NCBI GenBank assembly: GCA_022495005.1 | Contig: JAGYXB010000451.1 | Location: forward strand, 1-64,000 | Length of the DNA stretch: 64,000 nt | Reading direction: 5' to 3' | DNA from: Rhyacophila brunnea | Lineage: Eukaryota > Arthropoda > Insecta > Trichoptera > Rhyacophilidae | In this document: positions 1 to 13,339 of the stretch, one piece after another | How the letters are laid out: every line of letters begins with the position of its first letter | Numbering within the stretch: the stretch's first letter is position 1 | The notes under the pieces: generated by a model | What the model was told of the DNA's origin: nothing | What the model saw: the letters and a program-made list of their open reading frames with translations, nothing else | Database searches by the model: none | Made by a program: the position numbers and the translations under genes

Positions 1-84
1 TTTTTATCGGCATTGATGTGTTTTGTGTTATTCTGGAAATTTATCACGATTTTTAATTTATACACATGTACATCATATGTTTTC

Positions 85-290
85 TTTCTCGACGCTACAT
101 CCCAGCTTGGCATTTGGCTTCGTCCACTAACCCCTATTCCTCGCCAGCCCTCTTTAGTTTCCAAACCTCCCCACCCTGCCATAGTCCTCTTCCACACCAT
201 CAAACAACCTCACTATTGGTCAAACTTTATGTCGTTTTCACTAGGATACCCAAATGGTCAACATTTTTGGTGCCTTGCCTGGAATTCTCT
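85..290 (-). mobile_element. LINE 3' end, same family as 1436
   Basis: Minus strand reads VDEAKCQAGM and a stop at 95-97, followed by an RRERK-like tail, close to the end of the 1436 copy. More decayed upstream. Confidence 0.55.
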
Positions 291-1435
291 TAATGTGAAC
301 CACCCATTGCAGTTTCTGTGCCTAAAAATGTTACTTCTTCTCCCATAGCCCGTATTATCTAAAGTTGATCCAAAGATTCTTCGCTTCTTTTTTTATATCA
401 AATACTGATATTATATTATTTTGTACGCAAAAAACTAGTTAGAAAAGGATTTATTTTGTCAGAGAAATTCTTGTATCTTATTTTTTATGGTGTAGTGAAA
501 TTTTATTTAAGTTGTTTTTATTTTTAAATGGGGGGTTATTGACGGAGTTTTATGTTCGGTGGACTTTTTTCCCTAGAACAATTAATTTTTACAACGGAAA
601 ATGTCTTAATATAATTACAACATAAGAATATTATAAGGAACAATATTTACTGACCAAAATCACATTTCTGGTTTAAATGTATCATTTTTTTTTTTTTAAA
701 TAAATTTATGAATAATTTTCCAAACTTCAGGTTAAATTTATGACTTATGACTCTGATCCCCGTCATATTGGCCTTAAATTGTTGGTACACTAGCGTATTC
801 TCATTTTCCAATTCATTAATAATGCAACGCTAAGGGGTGAAACTCTTTCTTTAATACGAAACAAAATATATTTTGTCATATTTTGTGTTGATTTTTATAA
901 AAAGGGATTATGCGATTAATGTGTATGTATATAGAAATCGTATACAAGTAAAAAAAATCGTTGTATTTAGATAGACACAATTTAAAACAGGATGTGTTTA
1001 ATGATGAGAAGCGTACAGTAAAAAACGAATAAAAAATCTACAAAATTAATTCTAGTTGTGGATAAAAACGTTATTTATCTATAAAATTAAAAATCTATTT
1101 AATCATCAAACACGTCATATTAATAATAGAGACAATACTGCATTTCTTAAAATAATAAGAGTATTTTATTGTATTATTTGAAAACTTCCCAGTAATTCAT
1201 GAGAACCGGTTGTTTATAATTTACCCAACTCTTTAGGTCTGTCGATTTAACTAAACATACTATGTACACATTCTTGTTGTAGATTAAAAAGCAAAAAATA
1301 ATATTTTATGCTCGTTTTTGGTGAGTGGTTAGTAGAATCGAATCCTAGGCCTATATTAAATCTTTACCATAGGAGCCATCAGAACAAAATTGAACACTAC
1401 TAATACATATGGATCATATAGGAAGACCCGGTAAC

Positions 1436-1545
1436 TGGAGAAGTATGGCGAGAGACCGGAGTGAGTGGAGAGCGGTTGTGGAGGAGGCCAAATCCCACCC
1501 CGGGATGTAGCGCCGTGGAAGAAGAAGAATACATATGGAGTGTTA
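1436..1545 (+). mobile_element. LINE 3' end (C-terminus of ORF2)
   Basis: Reads ARDRSEWRAVVEEAKSHPGM then TAG at 1508-1510, and a GAAGAAGAAGAA tail. The DRxxWRxxVEEA pattern is the common end of RTE/Jockey-like LINE proteins. Confidence 0.7.
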
Positions 1546-2444
1546 GTAGTATACGTAGCCTTCATAATAATATTATGCATTATGGTTTCAAAAGGTACGT
1601 AATTTAATATATATTGATAGGTATGGGTTTACGGAAGGTGTTGATTTATACTTTTACACTTATTGAAAACACTGATTCAGGGACATTACGTAAGTATATT
1701 TCGCTTTACAGGAAACAATTAATTATTAATAACATTTGTAATCGTAAGCTTTGGCGCGAAAAAGGTAGCGAATCGTACTTAGAGGCGACGTAAGGGCTCA
1801 ACGGGGGTAGGTAGCCTTCTGACCGTACCTACCCTCGATCCTTCGTTTGCCTAGAAACAGATAACGGTAACGTACTTTTTGTTTGTTTCGCTGTGCATCA
1901 TCAACCATCGTTTAGCCTTGACTCATTTACAGTTACAATAATATTATCATTATATTCTCAACTCTGTCGATTGGAGGATTGTTGATGGGGGATTTAGGCA
2001 TTATGATATTTGGTAACAATATATATTTTTTAAATCATATCTAGCATTTAATGAATTGCGAATGTCTTTTGATAATTTACATTTTAATTTGGGATCATCC
2101 GCAATAGAATAGGGTGTCAAAACATGTCTTGAAATCGATTTGTACATGCCGTAATTAAAAAAAATACCATAAACATAATTATTTTATTAACGTTTCTCAT
2201 TGGAAACATAGAAATGGCTGGATAATAATATTACATTCGATAGGTGAACGAGAAAAAGATATACCTAATGGGAATGCCATAATATATATGTCAATACTCA
2301 GTTATGAGATTTTATTCTGGATAAATATTTACCCATATAATGGCAACCCTAACACACCATAGTCACCTTATAAGGAAATCCCCTAGCATTCGATTATAAT
2401 TTTAGATTTCGCACGACAGGCAAGGTACGCAAATTATTGTGACG

Positions 2445-2506
2445 TTATTGTAAGCGGGTCAGTGCGTAGGGTGCCGGGTTCGAGGCCGCGCTTTCCACGC
2501 AGACAC
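2445..2506 (+). tRNA. Weak tRNA-like sequence
   Basis: GGGTTCGAGGCC resembles a B box, preceded at tRNA distance by GCGGGTCAGTGCGTAGGGTG. Stems were not verified. Might be a decayed SINE head. Confidence 0.2.
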
Positions 2507-3249
2507 CGACTTAAATATCTAATAACTCGCTCTGACTTCATACATTTTATACGAGTTTTTAGGATTATGCGCGTTACATTATCATTATTTCATATTTACA
2601 GGCGCCGCCGCTGGATCATAAACCCGAGGAAACTTTAAAACGTCATAAAATTTGCTTCTAGCTGAGAATGTGATGCGTAATACGAGTACCTAAGACGCCC
2701 ACACTAGGTTTATAATGGGAGTTTAATATTATATTATATGTTACAGAATAATTTACTGTAGAAAATCTACTCCGTATCCATTTTTCATTTTTTTTTAAAT
2801 GAAGATAAACCAGTTTTTCCTATCGTTTGTTATGATAATTCGTTTTAAAATCCTTGGCAAATTCACACGGGCCCTGGATTTAAAAAAAATTGATCCTCCA
2901 AAATTTATTAAAACGTATCCGTTTAATATTTAAAAAAAACATTAAGAATTCTTTTTACATTTTTGTCCAAAAATCATATAGATTTCAGACTCTAATCTCA
3001 TTATTAAAGAAAATAAACTCAATCGATGAATAATTGAAGGCACACAGAAAAATATTGTCAACGCAATTCGAACACTCGGTATGGTGCTTAGAGTCTCCCA
3101 TCTCCTAAAAGTTCGCACATTCTCAATTTTTGACTGTTCAAAATCTCTTCAATTAACTCATTAAATTGTACAATCTCATCCACTAACTCACGTACTTCGT
3201 CAATTTATTTTTTAGTTCCCGCAACCCTTATCAATTTGAGGGTCCTAGG

Positions 3250-3738
3250 CAATGTTCCCTGTAAGGTGTGCGCGTGTGGGCGCGCACACCTACCAGGATG
3301 TGTGCGCACACATGTTTTCATCCCCACACAGTCCTCACACAAAAATATTGTAAAAGAAAGTTTCCTTTGCCAGATTCTAGTTTTGTTAGAATGCACGAAA
3401 CCATCACATGCACAATTCTTAGACTCATTTCTCGGAATGCGAAGGTCAAGTGCGACTAACGCGAGCACGCAAGAGAAATTTTAAGTCTAGCAGGATCACT
3501 ATATCCGTCCCGTTCTATCGCGTGCCAGTATATGAAAAGAAGATACGTATTTTAGTGTTTATCAATGACCACCTATGTGTTGGTGATATATTTGTTTATC
3601 TGCAGCAAATGTGCAAAGAAACTTCACGTCTGGAAAGAAGCGGATTGAATAAAAAATAGTATATGTGTGTTTGTGGGGGTGTACCACACCGGGTGACGGC
3701 GATCCGCACACACAATAGAAAAATTAGAGGGAACGTTG
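3250..3738. mobile_element. hAT-type non-autonomous element, 489 bp
   Basis: Perfect 8-bp duplication GTCCTAGG at 3242-3249 and 3739-3746. Ends are CAATGTTCCCTGTAAGG and the complement of TTAGAGGGAACGTTG, a known hAT end type. The left part is rich in alternating GTGTGCGC (3265-3315). Two small frames on each strand within it look non-coding. Confidence 0.85.
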
Positions 3739-3994
3739 GTCCTAGGGTTTAACCACTTTACACATATGCTAAATCCGGTCCGATTAAAATACATTTTGCA
3801 TACCTTTAGTATGTGGGTACATGAATATTTTTATATTTTTTCTCATCATAATTATATTAATACAGCAGATACTGGTATAAGTCAGAAATAAGGTGACGAG
3901 AGAAGACATATTATAAATTTTGAAATCATCATAATTAATGTTGTATGTATATACCAGCTGAGATATTTACCATTCTAATATAGTACCTAGGTAT

Positions 3995-4569
3995 CAGTGG
4001 CGAAGGGTGGAGGTAGGGTATTAAGATCCGACATAAATGTACACTAAGCTTTCTCAGTCAAACGTATGTGTTTTTATTGAATTAAAACTGCAATTTAGAG
4101 TTTGTATTGGTAAGTTTTTAAAACCCTGCGAAAATCAAGCCATAATACATTATATTTTCAAAAAATATTCGTATATATAAAAAATATCTAAAATTATGCC
4201 ATTAAACCATAGATAATTCTTGATATTTTATAGATAGAAGAATATTTTTATCGATTATGGTTTGATATAAGCAAGGCTTAATGAATTTAGAAAAACTAAT
4301 CAACGCCATCTGTAGTATGCATTCTTAATTCAACGAAAACAAATAAGTATGACTGAAAAAGTGAGCAACAGTTTTTCAGATCGCCCATAACATACCAAAA
4401 CTATTATGGTTTGGTTTAGGCAGGGTTTAATTGATTTTTAAAAACTTACAAACACCATCTGTAAATAATTGTAGTTTTGGTTCAATAAAAAGAAATAAAT
4501 AAAACTAACATAGTTTTATGTGCATTATTTATGTCGGATCTTTGCAGCCTACTCCACCTTTCGCAATTA
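3995..4569. mobile_element. hAT-type MITE, 575 bp (CAGTGGCGAAGG family)
   Basis: 8-bp duplication CTAGGTAT at 3987-3994 and 4570-4577. The left end is CAGTGGCGAAGGGTGGAG; the right end is decayed (complement TAATTGCGAAAGGTGGAG). Subterminal sequence is itself inverted and partly duplicated inside (about 4250-4375 and 4400-4510). Relatives: solo right end at 51480-51606 and fragment at 59310-59440. Confidence 0.85.
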
Positions 4570-5153
4570 CTAGGTATGTGCTCCTGATCTAGCCAATAAA
4601 TCTGAAAAAACTACTGATTTTTCTTCCAATACGTAAAACTTACAATATACAAATATTTTTCTTTTACCGTGAACGTTTATTTGTTTATATATAATATTTA
4701 ATATGGTCGGTTGAGCTGTTTTTAAAAATATGTTATTTTGAATGCCACGTTGTGAACGTTTTAAATAATTTTTTTATACACTTCATAGTAAAATAAAATA
4801 CTCAAACTTAAGAGACAATCGAAAGACTGCACATTAATTATTCGTCTTTCTGATATAATGAGCTTAGACAACAGGCCGTATAGCCTCTCATATCTTCCGT
4901 AGGTACTACTGATGTGTCAAGAAAGTCTCAACGTGAACTGGTTTTTCTTCAAACAAATCTGATATCGTCGACTTAGAAAGCTACTAAATACCATCACTAC
5001 TATAAATAGCTACGGGATTCTGACCTAGGACGACGCACGAAGACTGATGACCGCCAGGATTTTTTGATTGCGTTTCTAGATGTATAGGTATATGTGAAAA
5101 TAGATTTTGTTTACCCTGTTACTAAATAATAAATGCATAGAAAATAATATCAT

Positions 5154-5402
5154 CTCTGTTCTGGCAGAACACACTAACTGGAGAATACTAGTTTTGAGTA
5201 ATTTGACTTTGAAGTTGTTAAAATGTTTGAAATGGTCTATCATGTGAGTTTATTAAGTAATAGTAAAAAGGATGACTTTAAAATAAAGACTGTTTATTTA
5301 TTAAGAAGGTTTCCAGACGGTAAAGTTTGAAATAAGGAACATTTTAGTATAACTAACTCAATATGTCATTTTTTTGAATTAGTGTCTTCTGCCAGAACAG
5401 TG
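5154..5402. mobile_element. MITE-like inverted-repeat element, about 245 bp
   Basis: CTGTTCTGGCAGAA near 5157 and its complement TTCTGCCAGAACAG ending near 5401. The inverted repeat is short (about 14 bp). No convincing target duplication. Confidence 0.45.
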
Positions 5403-5945
5403 ACGATATATTATCCATCTAAAATTATAAAATTAGATTATTTTAAGAAGTTTTCAAGATCTGATTTTTTATTAAAATATTAGTCTGTCGCAATTTTAAA
5501 TATTAAGAATTCTAAAATTACTTTTCGAATTTAAAAAATAGCCATAATGTTATCCATTTTTCTTCAACCATTTTTTTTTTCAAAAAAAAGGGCAATCAAT
5601 TAAGAGGTAACACGTCCGTGGCTGAAGTTCCAATGCTAAATTAAACATCGTAAATTATACAAGCCACAAAAACAGATTTTTTTCAATTGTACGTACGGAA
5701 CAAAATAAATATTAAAGGCGGATGGAAATAAATCAATTGAGGGAGGGTGTTCGCGATTTAGGCAACCAATTGTTTAAAACAGTGGCTTAAATTCGTTTAT
5801 TGTTTTCATCAAATCCTTTAAAATTTGTTTCACGTAAAAGCCTTTTCATCGTTGTTTTTACCATATATACTAATTTTTTTCAGGGTAGGTACTTACTTGC
5901 TTATTAATTACCATAATTATAAATAATCTTATCGGGGATATATGT

Positions 5946-6467
5946 TTTTTACCACGTTTTTATTAGCTCGTATTCTTGTTTGTCCGCTACAGATTTTTTC
6001 TTGTGTCCAGTAAAAAAATTTCTTGTTTGTCCAAGATTTGTATCGGACGATTGAAGATTCTTAACTAACTTCCCGACTAGCTAGACATTTGAAACTTTTA
6101 GAATATATCAGAACACGACGACAATGCATTTTTTTTAATACTTTTAGCCATCTTTAAGTAGAATTGAATTCATTTTCAGTTAATTCTGTTTGTATGAAAA
6201 GTTATTTTGATACCATCATTGGTTGCTAGGGGGTCCTAGCAACTAAATTATTAATATATACGTGCGTTACTATGGAAATCAATATGAAATGTCAAAATGA
6301 CATTTCTGTATTCTATAATATTTATTCAGTATTTCTGTCAAGTACAATAAAAAGTTTTATTAATACATAGAATTGTCAAGTTTATACGATTCAACAAAAA
6401 ATTTAAAAACGTTGTATATTAAAAGTTTTTTTCATCTTGTAATTGTGTTTTCTTTCTGTCATGTTCA
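5946..6467 (+). repeat. Dispersed repeat B, copy 1 (about 520 bp)
   Basis: Direct match to 32137-32592 over several long blocks: CGACTAGCTAGACATTT, TTTTAGAATATATCAGAACA, TTGGTTGCTAGG, TATACGTGCGTTACTATGGA. Contains a GACATTT/AAATGTC palindrome. No frame recognised. Confidence 0.8.
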
Positions 6468-7503
6468 CTTTACAGTACGATGCAGGTATTGACCAACTTC
6501 CAAGGTTAAGAGAAATGATTATCAGTTTTTTCTCAACCTAGATCTAAAGCCTAAATGAATTTCCAAAGCTCAAACCAGCGATCTACAGCAGAAACGTACG
6601 TTCTGCCACTATTTCTACAAATTAAATTGGTTTGTTCAATATATCTGTTCTATATATTATATTGTTCTATATGTTTTATCAATTATTTTTTTTAATTTAA
6701 TATTCCCAACTAAGTTAATTATTATGTCATAGATGTCAGCAAAAAATTGACAAAATCATATCATCTGTTCAACGTATTGAAATAAAGAGCAATTATTATT
6801 ATATCGATATATACAGCTTCCTTTTAACGTAACTCGGAATCAGAAATACTAGATATCTACTTCTATTGACAAAAGCCTTCCATCGGATTAGTCTCTTTCT
6901 ATGTTACCTTACAAGTGAAATATCTGAAACTACTTAAGTTTAGCCAATCTGAGTTCACGTCTTCTTACCTGAAAAGTGGTAGTATTTCATATACCTATAA
7001 TATATATGTAATTGATTATACTAATGCTCTTTACTTTAGCATATAGGTAAATTAGCCTAAAAGGGGTGAACGTAAGAACTTAAGGAGTTATGAGGCATTG
7101 TGGGCTTATTAAAAATATACAATAATCGTAAAACTTTAAAAATTGCGAATTTAGAAGTGACAAAAATGCTAATGCATTTTGTAACAGCCTACATTTCTGT
7201 AGAAAAATGGCGAAACATAATATGTCCATTTTTAAAATTGAGTTATGTACCTATACCTTTAAACTCATCTTAGTGAGATCTACAAGATACAAAATATGGT
7301 ATGTCTAGGTCTTATAAATTGGGAGAAATAAGCAGTGTAAATATGTGATATGTACATTGTTTGAATATCTTGGCTTAAAATTTCAATTTATAAAATCGGA
7401 CATATCGTGTTTTGACATAATATTAACTACAGATTTTATGAACACGGATTTTCTAAACACACCAACTTAAAAATAATGTACCTACAGAAATCTCTTAAGC
7501 GGT

Positions 7504-7552
7504 GTCCACATTCTTAACAAGTTGCTGGCAACCTCATTAAATTTCGATTAAA
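7504..7552. repeat. Half-copy of the 38598 palindromic MITE
   Basis: Shares TCCACA, then AACAAGTTGCTGGCAACCTC and ATTAAATTT with the complement of the 38598 element's right arm. Confidence 0.55.
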
Positions 7553-7967
7553 ATAATTTATGGTCATCACATGGATCACACAAACTCTGAAATAGCTTTC
7601 AAAAATAAGACAATACCACAGATTCTACAATACATTTTATTAATTCTGAATGTGTGTTTTTTTTATTACACCTACGGCTTTTTAAAACTTTTATTATTTA
7701 TTGACTTTGAGAGAATCTTTTTTCTTTTTTTAAAGATCAATTTTATTGTTTTGTGTATTTGAAAATGTAGGGGGTCATATCAATAATTTACATACTTAAC
7801 TAGATTATTGGGCAATACCCAGAATTTACATTACCTCTGCTCTGATAGAACAGTGTTTATGCCATGGATCAATCACAGTATTACATTAAACGTTTTAAGT
7901 GTGTGTTCAAATATCAATTCAGGTAAAAATCACATGTAAATTTTTGGTCGGTGTGTATTTGATTCGC

Positions 7968-8140
7968 AACGCGGACGGCACACCTGTTGTGCCCTCATTA
8001 TTTGGCCATTCGATATAATTAGCATGTTATTAATAAATGTGGTAATTAAAATTACTATTTAATTACTGCATTTAAATAACATGATAATTATATCGAAATG
8101 CCAATTAATGAGGGTACAAACGGGTGTGCCATCCACGTGG
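7968..8140. mobile_element. Palindromic MITE, about 173 bp
   Basis: Near-complete palindrome: GGACGGCACACC ... CCCTCATTATTTGGCCATTC on the left pairs with GAATGAGGG-type sequence and GGTGTGCCATCC on the right. The whole element could fold as one hairpin. No duplication assigned. Confidence 0.7.
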
Positions 8141-10544
8141 AAAGGATTAAATTCGTGATTCATGATTCTAATTGATTCTAATTATTGATTTAATGATGGT
8201 TAGTTTAGTTATGTTAGTCTTTTTATAAGGTTGGTGTTTTAATAACATATAGATATTTATTTAATTTGTACTATATGCTTCTGGATAAAAGCTTTTCCAT
8301 GACCCTATGTAATCATCTTAAAGCTTGCATATTACGAGTATGAGCAACGACTGGTTGGTAGGTATCTACATGAAATGCGTTCTAATTATTTGATAGGATT
8401 GAAGCCCCAAGCAGTAAAGCAATAACTTCGATATGATATTTCGCAATAGCAATCTTTTTCCAATCCAAAATAAAATTTTAGTACCGCGCTCGAGATGCCA
8501 CTATCTGAGAGATTACCAGCCAGCAACGATGCTAATACACGAGTGATTTATCGGCAACTCATAATATTTTATTTTATTTTATTTGCAGAGTCTGAGAGCA
8601 TCTCCACCCCGACGCACCTTTTTATTTCCTTCGCGATATGTTAATGTAATTCTCGCTAACTTACTATCGGGCTTTTAGCGTTTCTTTATGAAATATAAAC
8701 GAAGTTACTCGTTACATTTGGGTGAAAGTTATGATTATCTTTTTGATACTACTTTTAGATTAAAGCGTAAAATTTGATTGATATCACTCAAGTTACACTA
8801 ACACAAATATTCTGCAAAGCGATCAAATCTAATATTACATTTAGATTTTTTACCAAGATTTATTATATTTTTGCCATTATTTATACGGTTTCACATTCTC
8901 GTAAATAAGATTATTTTAGACTTATATCATATTCATTTTTGGCCGACATCTAAGCGCATCTTTTACACAGACATGACAGAACCAAAAGTATAATCATACT
9001 TTAACATACATATCGTATATATGCTAATTAATAGAATATAAACATGTCTATAACGTCTAATGACACACCCTAAGTACAAAGATATTTAAATTCTAATGGA
9101 GTCTACTTTTCTCTTGCAACTTAATTGAACATGGTAATAATTTTTAATTAACCATTTCTTTTATTCAACAAATTATAATTCACAAGATTTAAGAATGTAC
9201 TATTCTAATTATTGAACATACATAATTCTGAAAACACTAAAAAATATTGGAAAAATCCGTGACGTCGGTTAGTAATTAGTAAGTAATTAAAGTAATAAGT
9301 ACTTTAATTTAGAATACAAAAATCGATTGCCTACCGTAACTCAATTTAGAGATCGCTTATGAGCAGGCATTAATAATGACAATAGTTAAAATTTGTCGCA
9401 ATTAAGCATGGCAGTCGTAGCATAGTGGTAAGGCACAGGGCGCGAAACCCAAGTGACGTAGGTTCGATTCTTGCCGGATGTCTTACTTTTTTTTAAAAGA
9501 TTTTTTCTATTGGCTATATTTTCTCATGAGTGTTTTCAGAATTATGAATATAAAATATTTATATACTTACTGAACATAAAAGATTTGTTCTCAGAAATTG
9601 CAACTTGTAGTTTAGAACGATTTTCGATATGACTTCATTCTAACTATTTGAGGTCCAGGTGCAAAAACTATACAGATTGTGTATATTTTAATTTGCCTTG
9701 TTCTCATAAAACGAAATTGTTTTCTTTAATAGGGAAAGCGTCGGACTTTTTGACATGTCCAATTCTAATAATTTTACGACAATAATTGGCAACTTATCGG
9801 TTCAAAATATTATTACCAATAGAAATTTCAAATATGACGTATATTATATGGAGAGATATTGACTTTCACGTTGCATGGATACCTTATTAGACATTTTTTA
9901 GAAGAGATGGTGTTCTATTCCGTCAAACCCTTCAAAACTATGCACGAAATCTAATACATACAAATATATTATAGAAAAAATAACATGTGGATTGATACCC
10001 AATCAACCGGATTCGAATTCAAAGCCCACCGTTCAAACGCAGAGCGCGATTAAACCACTGACAATTTAATAACACCGTAATCAGTACACTTGCCAACCGA
10101 ATTAAAATATACTTTTTTACGGAAGCAAGTACGCAGGTACTCAACATGCATAAGTCCAAAATAGGTATAGGGATGATCTGAAGTCTAAACGATAAAGACA
10201 AAATAATTATATTAATTTTCTTTTTCGCACAAAGTGCAACGCTGGCGGAAGAATTAAAGGTTTTCGATTTCTTTACTCGATCACTTTAACCTTGACTTAT
10301 TCTGTTTGCTAATCAATTTTACTTTGATGGTTGCAGTAGAATGGCTTTTATATTTATTAATTCAGTTTAATATGTGGATTCATTTGAAATTTTGAATAGA
10401 ATCAGTTTATATAAAAGAAAGAAGGAGGTTCAGATAAGTAACTATGTAGGTACTGTTCGGTTATCAGGAATACAGCCGAAAACACATTTTGAAAATACCC
10501 GATATACTGGATAATTTGTTAGTTTGGGTAAGGAACGGTAAGGG
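8141..10544. other. Gene-poor stretch
   Basis: AT-rich intergenic DNA holding only the tRNA-like sequence at 9411 and a possible decayed tRNA-like head near 10010-10065 on the minus strand. No coding signal. Confidence 0.5.
9411..9481 (+). tRNA. tRNA-like sequence (pseudogene or SINE head)
   Basis: A box-like TAGCATAGTGGTAAGGC and B box GGTTCGATTC at correct spacing, with a following T run (9487). The acceptor stem pairs poorly, so it is unlikely to be a working tRNA. No SINE body of the family above follows it. Confidence 0.4.
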
Positions 10545-11081
10545 AGTTAGTTCGGGTTAGTTTGAAATACGCGCGTTAACATGATCTTACTCCCTACTTC
10601 ATTTATCGTTTGTCAATTTATGGCTACGGCTGTATGTTGTAGCTTAGCCACTGGGAAATGCCAATAGAAATGGCGTATTTCAAAAAATACTACCTTATTC
10701 TTAGGTCAATAATTATTGTAAAGCAAACATTATTCGTAAAATGTTTATCAGATTTGAATGGTCAAAGACATAGCTTATAATAAATATCTTTAAAATTATC
10801 TTTAAATGTGTAAATCTTGTCCATTTTATAAATAATAAAATGCCTAATTCTTGTCAAATTTGGGATCACAGAGATTATCAATATATTTTTTTATTGTAAA
10901 TATTTCACTATAATAATGTCGACATAAATTTTACTAATGGTTTTATAAATGCTTTTAAAAATTAATAAATATAAAAAATTATAACACCACTTGTATACTA
11001 TATATACTACAATATGACTATATTCTAAAACATTAGAGCGAGAGGTTTAAAAGAATACTATTTTATGTAATAAAAATACTT
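10545..11081 (+). repeat. Dispersed repeat A, copy 1 (about 535 bp)
   Basis: Shares many blocks with the reverse complement of 37072-37605, for example CGCGCGTTAACAT, AATTTATGGCTACGGC, TCTTGTCAAATTTGGGATCA and AGCGAGAGGTTTAAAAGAAT. No coding content recognised. Confidence 0.75.
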
Positions 11082-12489
11082 TTTTTTTTCAAATTTTTTT
11101 TCAAAAAATATCTATTGCAATTTGCAACCCTCTTATTTCTACACCTTTGACTTTGTTAATTTTAATAACATCATTTATTTTCATTTTATTTCTATATTTT
11201 TTCTACTTTCTCTCATACAATAATTGAATTAATCGATACTCAACTATGACATTTCAATCATTGCTTGTTATTAAATTTCGTCAATGTGTACTAATAATAT
11301 TATATTGTTTGTGACATGCTGTTTGTTTATTTCATAAAACAAATACTTACATGGGTTTTATTTAATACATTAGAGTTAGGAAATTACATCCAACAAACTT
11401 AAAATGTCAAGGTAAAAAAATAAATTCACGTTGCATAAATCATTCCACTTCTTGAAATGTGGCTCGCTTTCATACATTTGGGAAGTTCTTCAATAATAAT
11501 AATAATGTATTATAACATCCCGCAAAGTATTATACCAACTAACTTGTACACAATATGTAAATTTTTCTTTCAGATGCTATCAAACATTACCTGCATGTTA
11601 TATGATTTGTTTTTATAAACTTTTATTATATGTAAGTACTTGATTTGGAGTATATTTATTTACTTTATAATATTATGTAAAGTTGTTCACTGACAATATT
11701 TCTTCTGTAACTTGATTTAAATTAACAAACCAAAACACTGATTATCAAATGAGATAAAACTGCATTATATATTTACATACAATTTTCCATTTTGAGCATA
11801 TCGGAAAACGACTGCCTTGAAATAATCCGAAATAAATGGCAATTGTTCTTTTTTTTTTACAAATCGCTGCTTGAATCGATGAAAATATCATTTTTAATGC
11901 TCGTTTACCATCTGTAATGTTTTTGTACAATTTACCGGATACAAAAATTAATAGCTAAACCCGAGACACATCGTTTCTTTCTATCGTATATCTAAAAATA
12001 ATATTGTCGGAAAAGTACAATTAAACATTTTTCATCCGTCTATTTAACAATTTCAGGTTTCTGTTATGAATTGACTTTATACGTGAATTGGCTCTTCTGT
12101 TACTCTAGGTATATAACCATAACTTAAATCATTTTCTGTAAAATCGTACATAAAAAACATTCTGAGATACAGATATAACATATTATTTTCTTTACTCCAT
12201 TATTATACATTACTAGCTGAAGTACCCGGCTTCGCACAGGGTCGCTTCGAAATTATATTTATCTTAGATATTTAAAAAATAATAAGAGGTAATTATTTTA
12301 ATATTAAAATATCTGTGTTATACAATAATATGGCAATATGAAAATAATTCTAATAGGAGTAAAGGTCAAACACAAGACCACTAAATTAAAATCGAATCCA
12401 AAATATGCAAACGTTATTAATGTTATGTAGTAAAAAAAATCAAAATTGCATGGAACAAACAAACAACAAACGTTGTATTTTATATAATA

Positions 12490-13290
12490 CTAATTTAGAA
12501 ACCTTCGCAGGTGTGCGCACAACAACTGACAAAAGTTTCATCGCAATCGGATGAATGGTATAGACGCATACGAATAGAAGAAGATGATGATTTTCTAATT
12601 CAGAAATCTTCGTGGGCATGCGCACGACAACTCACCAAAGTTTCATTGTGAATAAAAGAAGATAAAATAGAAGAAGAAGAAGAAGAAGATGGTTATTCTA
12701 ATTCAGAAACTTTTGCGGGGCTTGGCACAATTATTGACGAAAGTTTTATTGCAATCGGATGAATGGAATAGAAACGCATACGAATAGAAGAATACACAAT
12801 AAAAGAAGAAGATGGTTGTACTAATTCAGAAACCTTTGCGGGTGTTACCAAAACAACTGACGAAGGTTTCATCGCAATCGGAGGAATAGTGTAGGAACCA
12901 TACGAATAAAAGAAGATATAATGAAGAAGAAGAAGAAGATGGTTGTACTAATTCAGAAACCTTTGCAGGTGTTGGCACAACCACTAACAAAAGTTTCATC
13001 GCAATCGGATGAATGGTATAGGGACCATACAAATAAAAGAAGATAGAATGATGACGAAGAAGAAGAAGATGGTTGTAATTATTCAGAAACCTTTACGGGT
13101 GTTACCACAACAACTGACGAAGGTTTCATCGCAATCGGATAAATGGTATAGGAACCATACGAATAAAAGAAAATATAATGATGAAAAAGAAGAAGATGAT
13201 GATTTTTCTAATTCAGAAACCTTTGCGGATGTGCATACAACCACTTACTAAAATTGCATCGCAATCGGATGAATGGTATAGGAATGCATA
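12490..13290. repeat. Left minisatellite arm, seven units
   Basis: Unit spacing is about 102, 102, 126, 126, 129 and 131 bp. Units fall into subtypes by the bases after the anchor: C (GTGCGCAC-like), C' (CATGCGCAC), B (TTGGCAC) and A (TTACC). The order is C, C', B, A, B, A, C. Spacers are (GAA)n-rich with CGAATAAAAGAAGAT. Confidence 0.8.
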
Positions 13291-13339
13291 CGGGACAGAC
13301 AGACAGACAGATATACAGACATTGCGATAAAATTTTGGT

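Larger units (their letters stand above)
301..3241. other. Gene-poor stretch
   Basis: AT-rich, interrupted only by the LINE 3' end at 1436 and the weak tRNA-like sequence at 2445. Confidence 0.5.

Noticed and set aside
9411..9481. Functional tRNA gene
   Set aside because: A and B boxes are good, but the acceptor stem does not pair well; kept only as tRNA-like.
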